DNA from: Flavobacterium aerium
GTDB taxonomy: Bacteria; Bacteroidota; Bacteroidia; Flavobacteriales; Flavobacteriaceae
Length of the DNA: 64,000 nt
Assembly: GCF_030766725.1 (NCBI RefSeq)
Contig: NZ_JARQWR010000013.1
Location: forward strand, 62,001-126,000
Direction of reading: 5' to 3'
Each line of letters opens with the position of its first letter. Positions within the stretch are counted from its first letter, which is position 1. Below the pieces are notes generated by a model. That model saw only the letters and a list, made by a program, of their open reading frames with translations, did not search any database and was not told the origin of the DNA. Made by a program: the position numbers and the translations under genes. This document shows, in pieces, positions 1-8,177 of the stretch.

Positions 1-476
1 GGTATTACAGCTGTTGCTTTATAGCAGGTATATTCTCCAATTTTCTTCGTTTCACTTTCCATTTTCCAATTCAAAACGGATAAAGAATCCATAACAAGAA
101 ATTCTTTTCCAAAAAAGTCTTCTTCTGAAATATCAATTTTCTCTTTAATGTTTTTATATCTTTTTGCTTCACCTGTTTTCACCATAGCGAAAAAGAATCC
201 TTTTGATTCTGGTTGTGGGGCTTCCATTTTTTGTTCTTCAAAGTATACTGATTCAAAGCGATTAAAATTCAATGTAAAAGTCTTCTCTAAAGCTTTTTTC
301 ATTGCTTCTTCCATCTTTTTATTCATTTCATCATTCATTCCCTGAATCTTCATTTTAATTTTTCCAACATCCGATTTTGTTTGATAGATTGCCTGTCCGG
401 AAAAATCTTGCGCATTTATTAAATTACTGTATAGTATTACAATAAAGAAGATGGTTTTAATTACTAATTTTATCAT
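1..476 (-). CDS. GLPGLI family protein, partial (C-terminus outside window)
   Basis: Reading leftward from an ATG at 476, the frame is open to the window edge, giving about 158 residues. It begins with a signal peptide (hydrophobic run ending near INAQ), then a region that aligns by eye with the complete GLPGLI-family gene at 2729-3592: both have an LEKTF-LNF stretch, a YKNIK motif, a GKEFLV/GKEFLI stretch and KKIGEYTCYKATAV. The signature GLPGLI motif itself would lie beyond the edge. The family is Bacteroidota-specific, secreted, and of unknown biochemical role, often found near TonB receptors or two-component systems. It is divergent from the kinase gene at 596, with a shared 119-bp intergenic region. 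I am confident of the family because of the paralogue; the function is unknown. Confidence 0.85.
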   Translation of the reverse strand, partial: MIKLVIKTIFFIVILYSNLINAQDFSGQAIYQTKSDVGKIKMKIQGMNDEMNKKMEEAMKKALEKTFTLNFNRFESVYFEEQKMEAPQPESKGFFFAMVKTGEAKRYKNIKEKIDISEEDFFGKEFLVMDSLSVLNWKMESETKKIGEYTCYKATAVI

Positions 477-531
477 GATGATTTGTTTTTATGTTATGCT
501 GCAAATTACATGACAATAAATCTTTTTCTTA

Positions 532-557
532 GTTAACCAACGTTAACGATTGTTAAC
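532..557. promoter_or_regulatory. Three GTTAAC repeats at exact 10-bp spacing (candidate operator)
   Basis: GTTAAC occurs at 532-537, 542-547 and 552-557, so each copy sits one helical turn from the next. The repeats lie between two divergent genes (GLPGLI protein and histidine kinase). Direct repeats with about one-turn spacing are the usual binding pattern of OmpR-type regulators, and one is encoded at 2052. That the regulator binds here is inference. Confidence 0.5.
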
Positions 558-583
558 GTCAAATTTTCAATGCTTTTTGTTTA

Positions 584-591
584 TACTTTTG
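584..591 (+). promoter_or_regulatory. Bacteroidota -7 promoter element for the two-component operon
   Basis: TACTTTTG matches the Bacteroidota -7 consensus TAnnTTTG. It ends only four bases before the kinase ATG at 596, so the transcript would be leaderless or nearly so. No clear TTTG box sits 19-21 bp upstream; instead the GTTAAC repeats occupy that area, which would fit an activator-dependent promoter. Confidence 0.5.
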
Positions 592-595
592 AACC

Positions 596-2059
596 ATGAA
601 TTCAAAGACAAATCGATATATTTTACTTTTTATCACCATAACTATTATGGCAACCATCGTATTGCAAATACATTGGAATATAAAGAACTACAATGAAAAC
701 AAACTCCGATTAACGAACGAAATACAAATCGCTTTTGATAATAGTGTAGAAAAATATTATGCTGAAAATGCTAAAAAGAATGTTATTACTTTGGCTAATC
801 GAATTCCTGAGATTAGTAATAATAAATTTGCGAGAACAATCAACTATTCTGAGGCTATTAATATTAATCCTAAATCCCCTACCGCAACAGAGATAAAATC
901 TCCAGATAAAAGCACTGCTGTTATCATAAAAAGGGATTCTCTTTATGCCACAAATGCTTCTTCTATACAAGTATTTAAAAGCACGAGTGCTATGAATGCT
1001 ACGAAAGCAAAAAACAGTTTAGATAAACTTGTAAGCACTATTGTGGTTTCGATGGTTGAAGATTCTCTTGATTTAAAAAAACTAAGTACCTATTTTGTTG
1101 GTGAACTAGATCGAAAAAAATTAAATATCAATTATAAAATTGATTTACTTAAAGATAAAACCATCGTAGAAACTACTCTTAAAAACAACAATCAATCCTT
1201 TCCACTAAATACTTTTTCTACTTCATCCTATATTCCACCACAGCAACAATTAAAATTATCTTTTAGTGACTCATCATCACTTATTTTACAAAGAAGTATG
1301 GTAGAAATTATACTTTCTCTTCTATTATCTCTTTCTATTATAAGTTGTCTACTCTATTTATTGAAAATTATAAACCGACAAAAAAAGACTGATGAAATTA
1401 AGAATGATTTAATTAGTAACATCACGCATGAATTTAAAACACCAATTACGACCATTTCATCTGCGATTGAGGGTATCCGAAATTTTAATGCAATGAATGA
1501 TGTTGAGAAAACGAATCGGTATTTGAATATTTCAACTCAACAATTGGGTAAATTAGAAAATATGGTGGAAAAACTTCTGGAAACTGCTACACTTGAAACG
1601 GATCAATTACGCATTCATAAAGAATCTATTGATGTAATTCCCTTGATAAAGAACAACATTGAAAAGCATCAACTCATTGCTCCTGACAAAACAATATCCT
1701 TTCAGTCCAATATGGAACGATTACCTTTAGAAATTGATTTGTTTCATATTGACAATACGATCTCAAATTTAATTGATAATGCGGTTAAATATGGGGGTGA
1801 TTCCATCTCGATTACTCTTCATTATAATGAAGGAAAAACTGAAATTAGTATTGAGGATAGTGGAATGAGCATAAACAAAAGTGAACAGGATAAAATTTTC
1901 GATAAGTTTTACCGTATTCCTAAGGGAAATATACACAATATAAAAGGCTTTGGAATTGGATTATATTACGCTAAGAAAATCATAGAGAAACATGGTGGAG
2001 TATTAGAATTAATGCTAAGTAATACTACAATTTTTAAAATCACTTTATACGATGTCTAG
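596..2059 (+). CDS. Sensor histidine kinase (RprX-like)
   Basis: Membrane sensor kinase of 487 residues that should phosphorylate the regulator encoded immediately downstream. One membrane helix lies at about residues 8-27 and a second at about 235-259, enclosing a periplasmic sensor domain of about 205 residues with no recognisable family. There is no obvious HAMP domain: the second helix runs almost directly into the HisKA domain, whose NITHEFKTP motif places the phospho-accepting histidine at 278. The HATPase_c domain follows, with N-box NLIDNAVKYGG, a G1 box reading DSGMS (the usual DxGxG is altered) and G2 box GFGIGLYYAKKI. The last 8 bases overlap the response regulator gene, indicating translational coupling. 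Architecture resembles Bacteroides RprX; the stimulus is unknown. Confidence 0.93.
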   Translation: MNSKTNRYILLFITITIMATIVLQIHWNIKNYNENKLRLTNEIQIAFDNSVEKYYAENAKKNVITLANRIPEISNNKFARTINYSEAININPKSPTATEIKSPDKSTAVIIKRDSLYATNASSIQVFKSTSAMNATKAKNSLDKLVSTIVVSMVEDSLDLKKLSTYFVGELDRKKLNINYKIDLLKDKTIVETTLKNNNQSFPLNTFSTSSYIPPQQQLKLSFSDSSSLILQRSMVEIILSLLLSLSIISCLLYLLKIINRQKKTDEIKNDLISNITHEFKTPITTISSAIEGIRNFNAMNDVEKTNRYLNISTQQLGKLENMVEKLLETATLETDQLRIHKESIDVIPLIKNNIEKHQLIAPDKTISFQSNMERLPLEIDLFHIDNTISNLIDNAVKYGGDSISITLHYNEGKTEISIEDSGMSINKSEQDKIFDKFYRIPKGNIHNIKGFGIGLYYAKKIIEKHGGVLELMLSNTTIFKITLYDV

Positions 2060-2732
2060 TAAAATCAAAGTAATATTAGCCGAAGATGAACCTGCCTTAG
2101 CCCTAATCATCAAAGAAAGTCTAGAAACCCGAAACTTTGATGTTTTACTCTGTGAAAATGGAAAGGATGCTCTAAGTGAATACAACAAACAAAAACCAGA
2201 CATCTTAGTATTGGACGTAATGATGCCTATACTAGATGGATTTACGGTTGCAAAAGAAGTTAGGAAGTTGGATAAAAGTATCCCTATTATTTTCTTAACA
2301 GCAAAGTCACAAACACAAGACGTGGTAGATGGTTTTAATTTTGGGGGCAATGATTATTTGAAAAAACCTTTTAGCATGGAAGAACTCATCATTCGTATCC
2401 ATTCGTTATTGAACCGTATCCAAAGCATTAAAACCGAAGAAACACTAAAGATAGGGAGCTATAGTTTTAATTTAATTAAGCAAACTTTGCATCATGGTGA
2501 TACTACTATTGTGCTTACTCATCGTGAAGCTTCTTTGCTGCATTTTCTCATTGAGAATAAAAATGAAATTCTAGATCGCTCTACTGTTTTAAAAAAAATA
2601 TGGGGTGATGATGATTTTTTCAATGGTCGAAGTATGGATGTTTTCATCTCAAAATTGAGAAAAAAACTAAGCCATGATCACAATATTCAAATTATAAACG
2701 TGAGAGGTTATGGGTATAAATTAATCGATTAA
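2052..2732 (+). CDS. OmpR-family response regulator (RprY-like)
   Basis: DNA-binding response regulator of 226 residues. The N-terminal receiver domain has the acidic pair at ED (residues 11-12), phospho-acceptor Asp55 in LVLDVMMP, a conserved threonine in FLTAKS and lysine in LKKPF. The C-terminal winged-helix domain (about residues 130-226) ends in the typical ISKLRKKL...VRGYGYKL signature of OmpR/PhoB regulators. The start overlaps the kinase gene by 8 bases. It converges with the GLPGLI gene, and the two stop codons overlap. The bracketing GLPGLI genes and the repeat array at 532-557 are plausible targets, by inference only. Confidence 0.95.
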   Translation: MSSKIKVILAEDEPALALIIKESLETRNFDVLLCENGKDALSEYNKQKPDILVLDVMMPILDGFTVAKEVRKLDKSIPIIFLTAKSQTQDVVDGFNFGGNDYLKKPFSMEELIIRIHSLLNRIQSIKTEETLKIGSYSFNLIKQTLHHGDTTIVLTHREASLLHFLIENKNEILDRSTVLKKIWGDDDFFNGRSMDVFISKLRKKLSHDHNIQIINVRGYGYKLID

Positions 2733-3592
2733 TTCCCAATTCGTATTGTATTTCCATTCCCTCTTTTTCCATCTCTAAATTTATCCTTCATTTCTTCCAT
2801 CTTTTTAAGTACAATATCATCGTACTCTTTCTGAGTAACAACTTTTCCATTTTTAGCTGGCTTAATATCGGTCTTCTCTTTAGGATTCAAGACAACTTTA
2901 GAACACAAAATGGTCGTTTTTCCTGTATTTACTTCAAGAATCAATCCCGGTAGACCCCAATAATTCTCTGGACCTTGATTTACTGGAATATCACTCGTGT
3001 ACCATGCTGTGATTATAATCTCTTTTGGCATATCAATCTGATCCATTAGATTAGTACTTTTCTTCTCTTCTTCTTTCGCTTCTTTTTTTCTTAAATTTCT
3101 AAAATCCAATGGATTTGCTTTCTGAACTGCTGTTGCTTTATAACAAGTATACTCTCCTATTTTCTTGGTTTCATTCTCTAACTTCCAGTCTATTTTTTGC
3201 AATGAATCTTTTATAAGAAATTCTTTCCCCATAAATTCTTTATCTACAATATATTGTTTGTCCTTAATATTTTTATATTGTTTCCCACCACCACCTGTAA
3301 AAGAAGCCATCATTCTCATTCCTCGATTGTCCGTGTTTGGTGCATCCAATTTTTTCTCTTCTTCATAGATAGAAGCGCTTTTATCAAAATTTAGAATAAA
3401 CGTTTTTTCCAAAGCTTTTTTCATTCGCTCTGTAACCATTTTACGCATTTCGTCTGTAACTTCTTTACCTTCCATTTTAAAATCACCCATACTTGTTTTA
3501 GACTCATAAACGGCCATTCCCTGAAAGCTTTGTGCCTTCATCCCAGTAATTGAAAGTGTCAATAAGAGAGCAAACGCTATTCTATTTTTCAT
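2729..3592 (-). CDS. GLPGLI family protein
   Basis: Secreted protein of 287 residues belonging to the Bacteroidota GLPGLI family. An N-terminal signal peptide (hydrophobic core ending at GMKAQ, about residue 20) is followed by the family body, and the name-giving motif appears as NYWGLPGLILEV around residue 220. The C-terminus is basic and rich in K/E/M (KKMEEMKDKFRDGKRG). It is a clear paralogue of the partial gene at 1-476; the two genes bracket the two-component system. No enzymatic residues are recognised and the family role is unknown, though such proteins are often regulated together with outer-membrane receptors. The stop codon overlaps the end of the convergent regulator gene. Confidence 0.9.
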   Translation of the reverse strand: MKNRIAFALLLTLSITGMKAQSFQGMAVYESKTSMGDFKMEGKEVTDEMRKMVTERMKKALEKTFILNFDKSASIYEEEKKLDAPNTDNRGMRMMASFTGGGGKQYKNIKDKQYIVDKEFMGKEFLIKDSLQKIDWKLENETKKIGEYTCYKATAVQKANPLDFRNLRKKEAKEEEKKSTNLMDQIDMPKEIIITAWYTSDIPVNQGPENYWGLPGLILEVNTGKTTILCSKVVLNPKEKTDIKPAKNGKVVTQKEYDDIVLKKMEEMKDKFRDGKRGNGNTIRIGN

Positions 3593-3792
3593 ATAAAATC
3601 AAATTAGTTGTATCACAAATATGCTTAATTTTATTCAATCCGTATTCTGTTTTTTGTTAAATATATTTACAACGTTTTGATACATAGTGGGTATTGATTT
3701 TCTCTTATAATTGAATTAATATAAAACTGTAATCTTCTCATTTATTAAAAAGAAATTCTAATCTAAGTCAGAAATTGTATCTTAGCCACACT

Positions 3793-4584
3793 ATGAAAAG
3801 AGTTTTTGTATTATTTCTTTTGATTCATTGGGGTACACATTTTAGTCAGAATACTAAAATAAATGTGGCTGCAACAAATATTCAATCTTTCGAATCAGAC
3901 ACCTTTATAGGATATGATGCATTAGATAATATTTACTACTTAAAAGATGGGGCATTAATCAAACGAAAAGATGCTCAAACCTGGCAATATAAAAACATTA
4001 ATCTCGGAAAAGTAACTTTCGTAGATATACAGAATCCTTTAAAAATAATCTTATTCTATGAGGGTTTTAATACTGCTATTTCATTAGACAGTCAATTGAA
4101 TGAAATTCAGAAAATAAATTTTTCCGATGTAAATCCACCTTTAGTGGTCAGTGCTTTAGGGCTCGCTTCTCAAAACCGATTCTGGTTGTATAATAGCCTT
4201 ACACAACAAATTGGATTATTCGATTTCATGAAGAATACATTTTTACCGCTCTCTACTCCTTTCAAAGAGAGTTTAAAATACTATCAATCTGATTTCAATC
4301 ATTTCCAATGGATTGATCAAAAACTAAATTGGTATTCCTGTGATGTATATGGTAAAGTTACTTCATTAGGAGAGATTCCTAATTTTGATGCTATACAGAT
4401 TGTTGACAATCGGACATTTTTATTGAAAATAGGAAATCAATTGTTTTGGTATGATTTAGAGAAAAACAAATCCTATAGCATTGAGAATATTGCTTCATCT
4501 TACAGCAATTTTTACTATAAAAATAAGACTTTGACACTTTCAAATTCTTCAGGTTTGTCTAATTATAAAATTGACATTCCTTAG
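3793..4584 (+). CDS. Secreted hypothetical protein, probably beta-rich
   Basis: A 263-residue protein starting at the ATG at 3793, which places a good signal peptide (basic MKR, then hydrophobic FVLFLLIHW, cleavage near HFSQ) at the N-terminus; the upstream in-frame ATG at 3775 would spoil this. The mature part has repeated short strands with aromatic residues (for example IYYLKDG, FWLYNS, LFWYDLEKN), which suggests a small beta-propeller-like fold that reads like a WD/PQQ-type repeat protein, but I recognise no family. It stands alone, with a long non-coding gap after it. Function unknown. Confidence 0.7.
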   Translation: MKRVFVLFLLIHWGTHFSQNTKINVAATNIQSFESDTFIGYDALDNIYYLKDGALIKRKDAQTWQYKNINLGKVTFVDIQNPLKIILFYEGFNTAISLDSQLNEIQKINFSDVNPPLVVSALGLASQNRFWLYNSLTQQIGLFDFMKNTFLPLSTPFKESLKYYQSDFNHFQWIDQKLNWYSCDVYGKVTSLGEIPNFDAIQIVDNRTFLLKIGNQLFWYDLEKNKSYSIENIASSYSNFYYKNKTLTLSNSSGLSNYKIDIP

Positions 4585-5171
4585 TTGTCTAAAAATTTAA
4601 TGTCTACATAGAAAACATAACAAATCCCCGAAAATTTATTATATCCCTTTAAATAGTTCTGTGCAGAATAACTATTGGGTTCTATGCAGACAATAAAAAC
4701 AACATGGTATAAACAAAAAACATAGTTCAAATAGAAAGCCGATTTACACAATCTACTGAAGAGAAGAATAATAACCATTCTTCCCTTCCCAGTAGACTTG
4801 CTCCCATTTTAATTCCACTCTCCAAAACATTATTAATTAATCCCTACAATTATAATAACCAGAAAAATATGAATGGAACTATTACAAAGATGTGTAAAGT
4901 TTCAAACAAAAGGGGAAGAGTTATTTCTTTTAGATAGAACAATAAGACATTTTTCTATTTTTTTTTATTTATCAATTAATGTCTTATTCTTTTACTTTAT
5001 GAACTTATAATGCCTTAATCCTTTTCAAAATCAAACTAATTTTGATTTTTATTTCTGTTCCTAATAAGTAATAAAGCACACTTCATTTATTTCCTGACTT
5101 TACAATTTATTATTTAATAGAGTACACAATTCTTTTTCAATAAAGATTCATTTTTTTATCAGGTAGTAATT
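4585..5171. other. 587-bp gene-free AT-rich gap with two stem-loops
   Basis: No convincing gene is present. Two structures stand out. An imperfect 45-nt hairpin at 4752-4796 pairs TCTACTG with CAGTAGA and, inside, AAGAGAAGAAT with ATTCTTCCCTT (one mismatch, a 2-nt bulge, 7-nt loop). A smaller hairpin at 4652-4676 has arms AATAGTT/AACTATT, and a near-direct repeat GTTCTGTGCAGA / GTTCTATGCAGA lies at 4656-4667 and 4679-4690. The remainder is low-complexity AT-rich sequence that probably carries the promoter of the AraC pair. Confidence 0.5.
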
Positions 5172-6158
5172 ATGAAATATATTAATAGTGGATTCGGTAT
5201 TTCATTGGACTGGGCATCTGTCTTGGCTTGTGAACTTATGGGTACTAAGCATGGAAATTTCATATATGCTAGTCCTACTATATTTAGTGGTGTTCATTAT
5301 GTAACTTCCATTTCCTCAGAAATTACAGTCTTGTTTATTCGCGGATGCTATAATCAGGACTTGCATTTGCAACATCATCATCAAAACAGAAACTTTATTT
5401 GTTTCTACATTGACATTCTTGGAAATTCTCCAATAAATTTCACTTACGATAAAGATTCCTCTTTAGAATCTAATGCAAGCTTATTTAATTATTCCATATT
5501 AGATAGTACTATTGAGGGTTCTTGTGAGATTATACAGAAAGGACAAGAGGTTCAGAAATTATACATTTTTATAAAAAGAGATTTTTTCATTCAGTCTCTT
5601 CAAAAAAACTATAACGACAGTCATCTAATTGACAACCTATTCAATGAGGATAATATGTTTATGAGACGTTATAGAATAAATCTTCATAGTCGTTGCATTT
5701 TAGATAATTTATTAGATCGAAAAATAAATTGTCTTTCCTTTCACTTCTTTATTCAAAGTGCCGTCTATGATTTAATTGCTAATTATATCAGCGCTCATGA
5801 GCATTTCGAAACAATAATAAATGAAGTTGTTAAAAAAAGAGATCTCATAAAAATTTATATGATTCAGGCCTATTTAGTGGATATTGTAAAAGAAACTTTT
5901 CCAAGCCTAGAATCTTTGGCTGAGCGTATTGAAATGTCTAATTCAAAATTCAAAAAATTATTCAAAACGGTTTCGGGTGAAACGCCTTATTCATTTTTCA
6001 TCCATTATAAATTAGATTATGCAAAAAATATTCTTCGCTCGAATACTATTCCAATTATTGAAGTCGTAAATCTTTTGAATTTCCCTTCTTCTTCTCGTTT
6101 CTCAAAACTTTTTAGAAATCATTTTGGAATGTTGCCCAGTGAATATGTCAAAAGCTAA
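5172..6158 (+). CDS. AraC-family transcriptional regulator (first of pair)
   Basis: Cytoplasmic regulator of 328 residues. The C-terminal ~100 residues form the AraC double helix-turn-helix: first helix-turn-helix around SLESLAERIEMSNSKFKKLF, linker TPYSFFIHYKLDYAKNIL, second one ending SRFSKLFRNHFGMLPSEY. The N-terminal ~220 residues contain no family I recognise and may bind a ligand or mediate dimerisation. The second AraC gene begins inside its last codons, so the two are translationally coupled. Their C-terminal halves resemble each other (LFK..., TPY-FF, LNF), pointing to an old tandem duplication. Targets are unknown; no obvious metabolic partner lies next door. Confidence 0.9.
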   Translation: MKYINSGFGISLDWASVLACELMGTKHGNFIYASPTIFSGVHYVTSISSEITVLFIRGCYNQDLHLQHHHQNRNFICFYIDILGNSPINFTYDKDSSLESNASLFNYSILDSTIEGSCEIIQKGQEVQKLYIFIKRDFFIQSLQKNYNDSHLIDNLFNEDNMFMRRYRINLHSRCILDNLLDRKINCLSFHFFIQSAVYDLIANYISAHEHFETIINEVVKKRDLIKIYMIQAYLVDIVKETFPSLESLAERIEMSNSKFKKLFKTVSGETPYSFFIHYKLDYAKNILRSNTIPIIEVVNLLNFPSSSRFSKLFRNHFGMLPSEYVKS

Positions 6159-7146
6159 ACAAAATATCAAATATCATTACTCTTCTTTTTCAAAGCGCAA
6201 ACAGCCATTTGGCACTACCTTAAAAGGGAATTGGAAAAATGATAACCTTTTAGCCTTCAATACTGAAAATGCTATTGAGGGCTGGATTTATTTTACACAG
6301 GTTTCAGAAGGATTTTCTGTTTTCTTAAGCAATATTAAAACACAAAATCCAACTATTTTCACGTTGAAACACAAGCCATCTGATCAGGATATTATTATAT
6401 CTTTTGATATGAATACTCAGATTAATAATTATTTCATAAAAGGTATTGAGTATCATATTAAAAATGAAAATCTTAGATTTTCCATCACGGACTCTAGTAT
6501 GAATAAAAATTTTATTTCAAATTCTGATATTGGGTGGAATCAGATACAATTGATAATCTCAAACGAGGTCTATACAAAATTGATTAAAGAACTGTATCAT
6601 GAATCCTATATTCATCAAATTTTTGACCCAAGAAAAAACACCATTTTTCATTATGGACCTATCGATAATCGAAGTAATCTTACGTTAAACCAATTAAAGA
6701 ATTGCTGTCATTTACAACCTGAATTTAATCTGAAGTTGAAAAGCCATGCGTTCTCATTATTTGGAAATATCATTGTTTTATTAACGGAGACTAAACTTTC
6801 ATTAAAAAAAATCCATCCTTTAGATACAGAAAACATTATGAAATCCAGACAGTATATTGTGGAGCGTCTTACGGGGAAATTTCCTTCTATTCATGATTTA
6901 GCTTCAATCTCTCAGATGTCTTATTCAAAATATATTTCCCTTTTTAAAAAGATTTTTAAAATGACTCCTTATAATTTTTTCCAGAATGAAAAAATGAGTC
7001 TCGCTCAAACATTATTAAAAAGTGGTAATTTTAATTCGGTTACAGATATCGCCTATCATTTGAACTTTAGCAATCGAAGATGCTTCTCAGAAGCTTATAA
7101 AAAGCATTTTAATGAGCTTCCTTTCAAATTATTCGTAAAGAAATAG
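6145..7146 (+). CDS. AraC-family transcriptional regulator (second of pair)
   Basis: A 333-residue regulator if translation starts at the ATG at 6145 (MSKAKQ); an in-frame ATG at 6124 would add seven residues. Either way it overlaps the first AraC gene (14 or 35 bases). The C-terminal region has the AraC double helix-turn-helix: SIHDLASISQMSYSKYISLF, then TPYNFFQNEKMSLAQTLL, then FSEAYKKHFNELPF. The N-terminal ~230 residues are unlike any sensor domain I know. As the two genes are overlapping and related in their DNA-binding halves, they may act as a heteromeric or sequential pair. This is inference; the regulon is not visible. Confidence 0.88.
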   Translation: MSKAKQNIKYHYSSFSKRKQPFGTTLKGNWKNDNLLAFNTENAIEGWIYFTQVSEGFSVFLSNIKTQNPTIFTLKHKPSDQDIIISFDMNTQINNYFIKGIEYHIKNENLRFSITDSSMNKNFISNSDIGWNQIQLIISNEVYTKLIKELYHESYIHQIFDPRKNTIFHYGPIDNRSNLTLNQLKNCCHLQPEFNLKLKSHAFSLFGNIIVLLTETKLSLKKIHPLDTENIMKSRQYIVERLTGKFPSIHDLASISQMSYSKYISLFKKIFKMTPYNFFQNEKMSLAQTLLKSGNFNSVTDIAYHLNFSNRRCFSEAYKKHFNELPFKLFVKK

Positions 7147-7400
7147 CTAAAATATTTTTCAATAAATAAATATATGTATAACACACATAATAACGTTTTA
7201 AATTCAATTGTTTATTGTAACTTGATACTTCGTTTTTATCAAATTAATTTTGAATCATTCTATCTAATTAATTTTAAAATCATTACTAGATTAACCATGT
7301 ATTCAATCAAAAAATCAACGCGTAATTTTAGTCATAAAAACCATTTTTTGTCTACTTTTACACACGAAAGGAATATCAAATATAAATTCATTTTAGCATA

Positions 7401-8015
7401 ATGCATATAGCGATAGCGGGAAACATAGGAGCTGGAAAAACAACATTAACACGTTTATTAGCCAAACATTTTAAGTGGGAACCTCATTATGAAGATGTAG
7501 TAGATAACCCTTATTTAGATGATTTTTACCATCAAATGGAACGATGGTCATTCAATCTACAAATTTATTTCTTAAACAGTCGTTTTCGTCAGGTTTTACA
7601 AATTCGTGAAAGTGGCAAAAAGATTATTCAGGATCGAACTATTTATGAAGATGCGCATATTTTTGCTCCCAACCTTCATGCTATGGGATTAATGGCAAAT
7701 CGTGATTTTAATAATTACAAATCACTTTTTGAATTAATGGAATCACTTGTAGAAGCTCCTGATTTATTAATTTATCTAAGAAGTTCTATTCCAAATTTAG
7801 TCAGTCAGATTCACAAGCGTGGACGTGATTATGAAAATTCAATCAGTATTGATTATTTAAGTCGACTAAACGAACGTTATGAAGCTTGGATTCAAGGATA
7901 TGACAAAGGAAAATTACTTATCATCGACGTCGATAACATTAATTTTGTTGATAATCCAGAAGATTTAGGGAATATCATCAATCGAATTGATGCTGAAATC
8001 AATGGCTTATTCTAG
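7401..8015 (+). CDS. Deoxynucleoside kinase
   Basis: Enzyme of 204 residues in the dCK/dGK family, phosphorylating deoxynucleosides (deoxyadenosine/deoxyguanosine or deoxycytidine) with ATP in the nucleotide salvage pathway. The P-loop is at the very N-terminus (GNIGAGKTT, residues 7-15), the substrate-site ERW follows near residue 48, and the DR(T/S) motif appears as QDRTIYEDAHIF near residue 77. An arginine-rich lid region, RGRDYE, is near residue 141. Length is typical of the bacterial family. The gene is monocistronic, closed by a strong terminator. Which base is preferred cannot be read from the sequence. Confidence 0.93.
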   Translation: MHIAIAGNIGAGKTTLTRLLAKHFKWEPHYEDVVDNPYLDDFYHQMERWSFNLQIYFLNSRFRQVLQIRESGKKIIQDRTIYEDAHIFAPNLHAMGLMANRDFNNYKSLFELMESLVEAPDLLIYLRSSIPNLVSQIHKRGRDYENSISIDYLSRLNERYEAWIQGYDKGKLLIIDVDNINFVDNPEDLGNIINRIDAEINGLF

Positions 8016-8059
8016 AATAAACAACTGACAATAAAATAGTTAATCACTCCAAAATAGTA

Positions 8060-8096
8060 AACCCAAAATTCTTTAAAAGAATTTTGGGTTTTTTTT
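8060..8096 (+). terminator. Rho-independent terminator after deoxynucleoside kinase
   Basis: A 13-bp perfect stem, ACCCAAAATTCTT paired with AAGAATTTTGGGT around a short TAA loop, is followed by a run of eight T. It closes the kinase gene and insulates the siderophore receptor gene. Confidence 0.9.
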
Positions 8097-8140
8097 ATAT
8101 CTAAGCTTGTTTTTTTATTTATAATAAATCTAAATAAATA

Positions 8141-8148
8141 TATCTTTG
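8141..8148 (+). promoter_or_regulatory. -7 element for TonB receptor
   Basis: TATCTTTG matches TAnnTTTG exactly and lies 29 bases before the chosen ATG at 8178, giving a short leader. This spacing supports 8178 over the in-frame alternative start at 8148, which falls on the promoter itself. Confidence 0.55.
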
Positions 8149-8177
8149 TGCCTTTATTTAAAAAAAATACCACAACT

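Noticed and set aside
4581..4778. Minus-strand open frame of 65 codons overlapping the hairpin area
   Set aside because: It runs through the stem-loop, has no recognisable start signal and starts within the structure; the hairpin is the better explanation.
7174..7401. Open frame of 75 codons between the AraC pair and the deoxynucleoside kinase
   Set aside because: Composition is that of random AT-rich DNA (many Asn, Ile, Phe, Tyr), no signal or domain is seen, and it covers the region where the kinase promoter should be.
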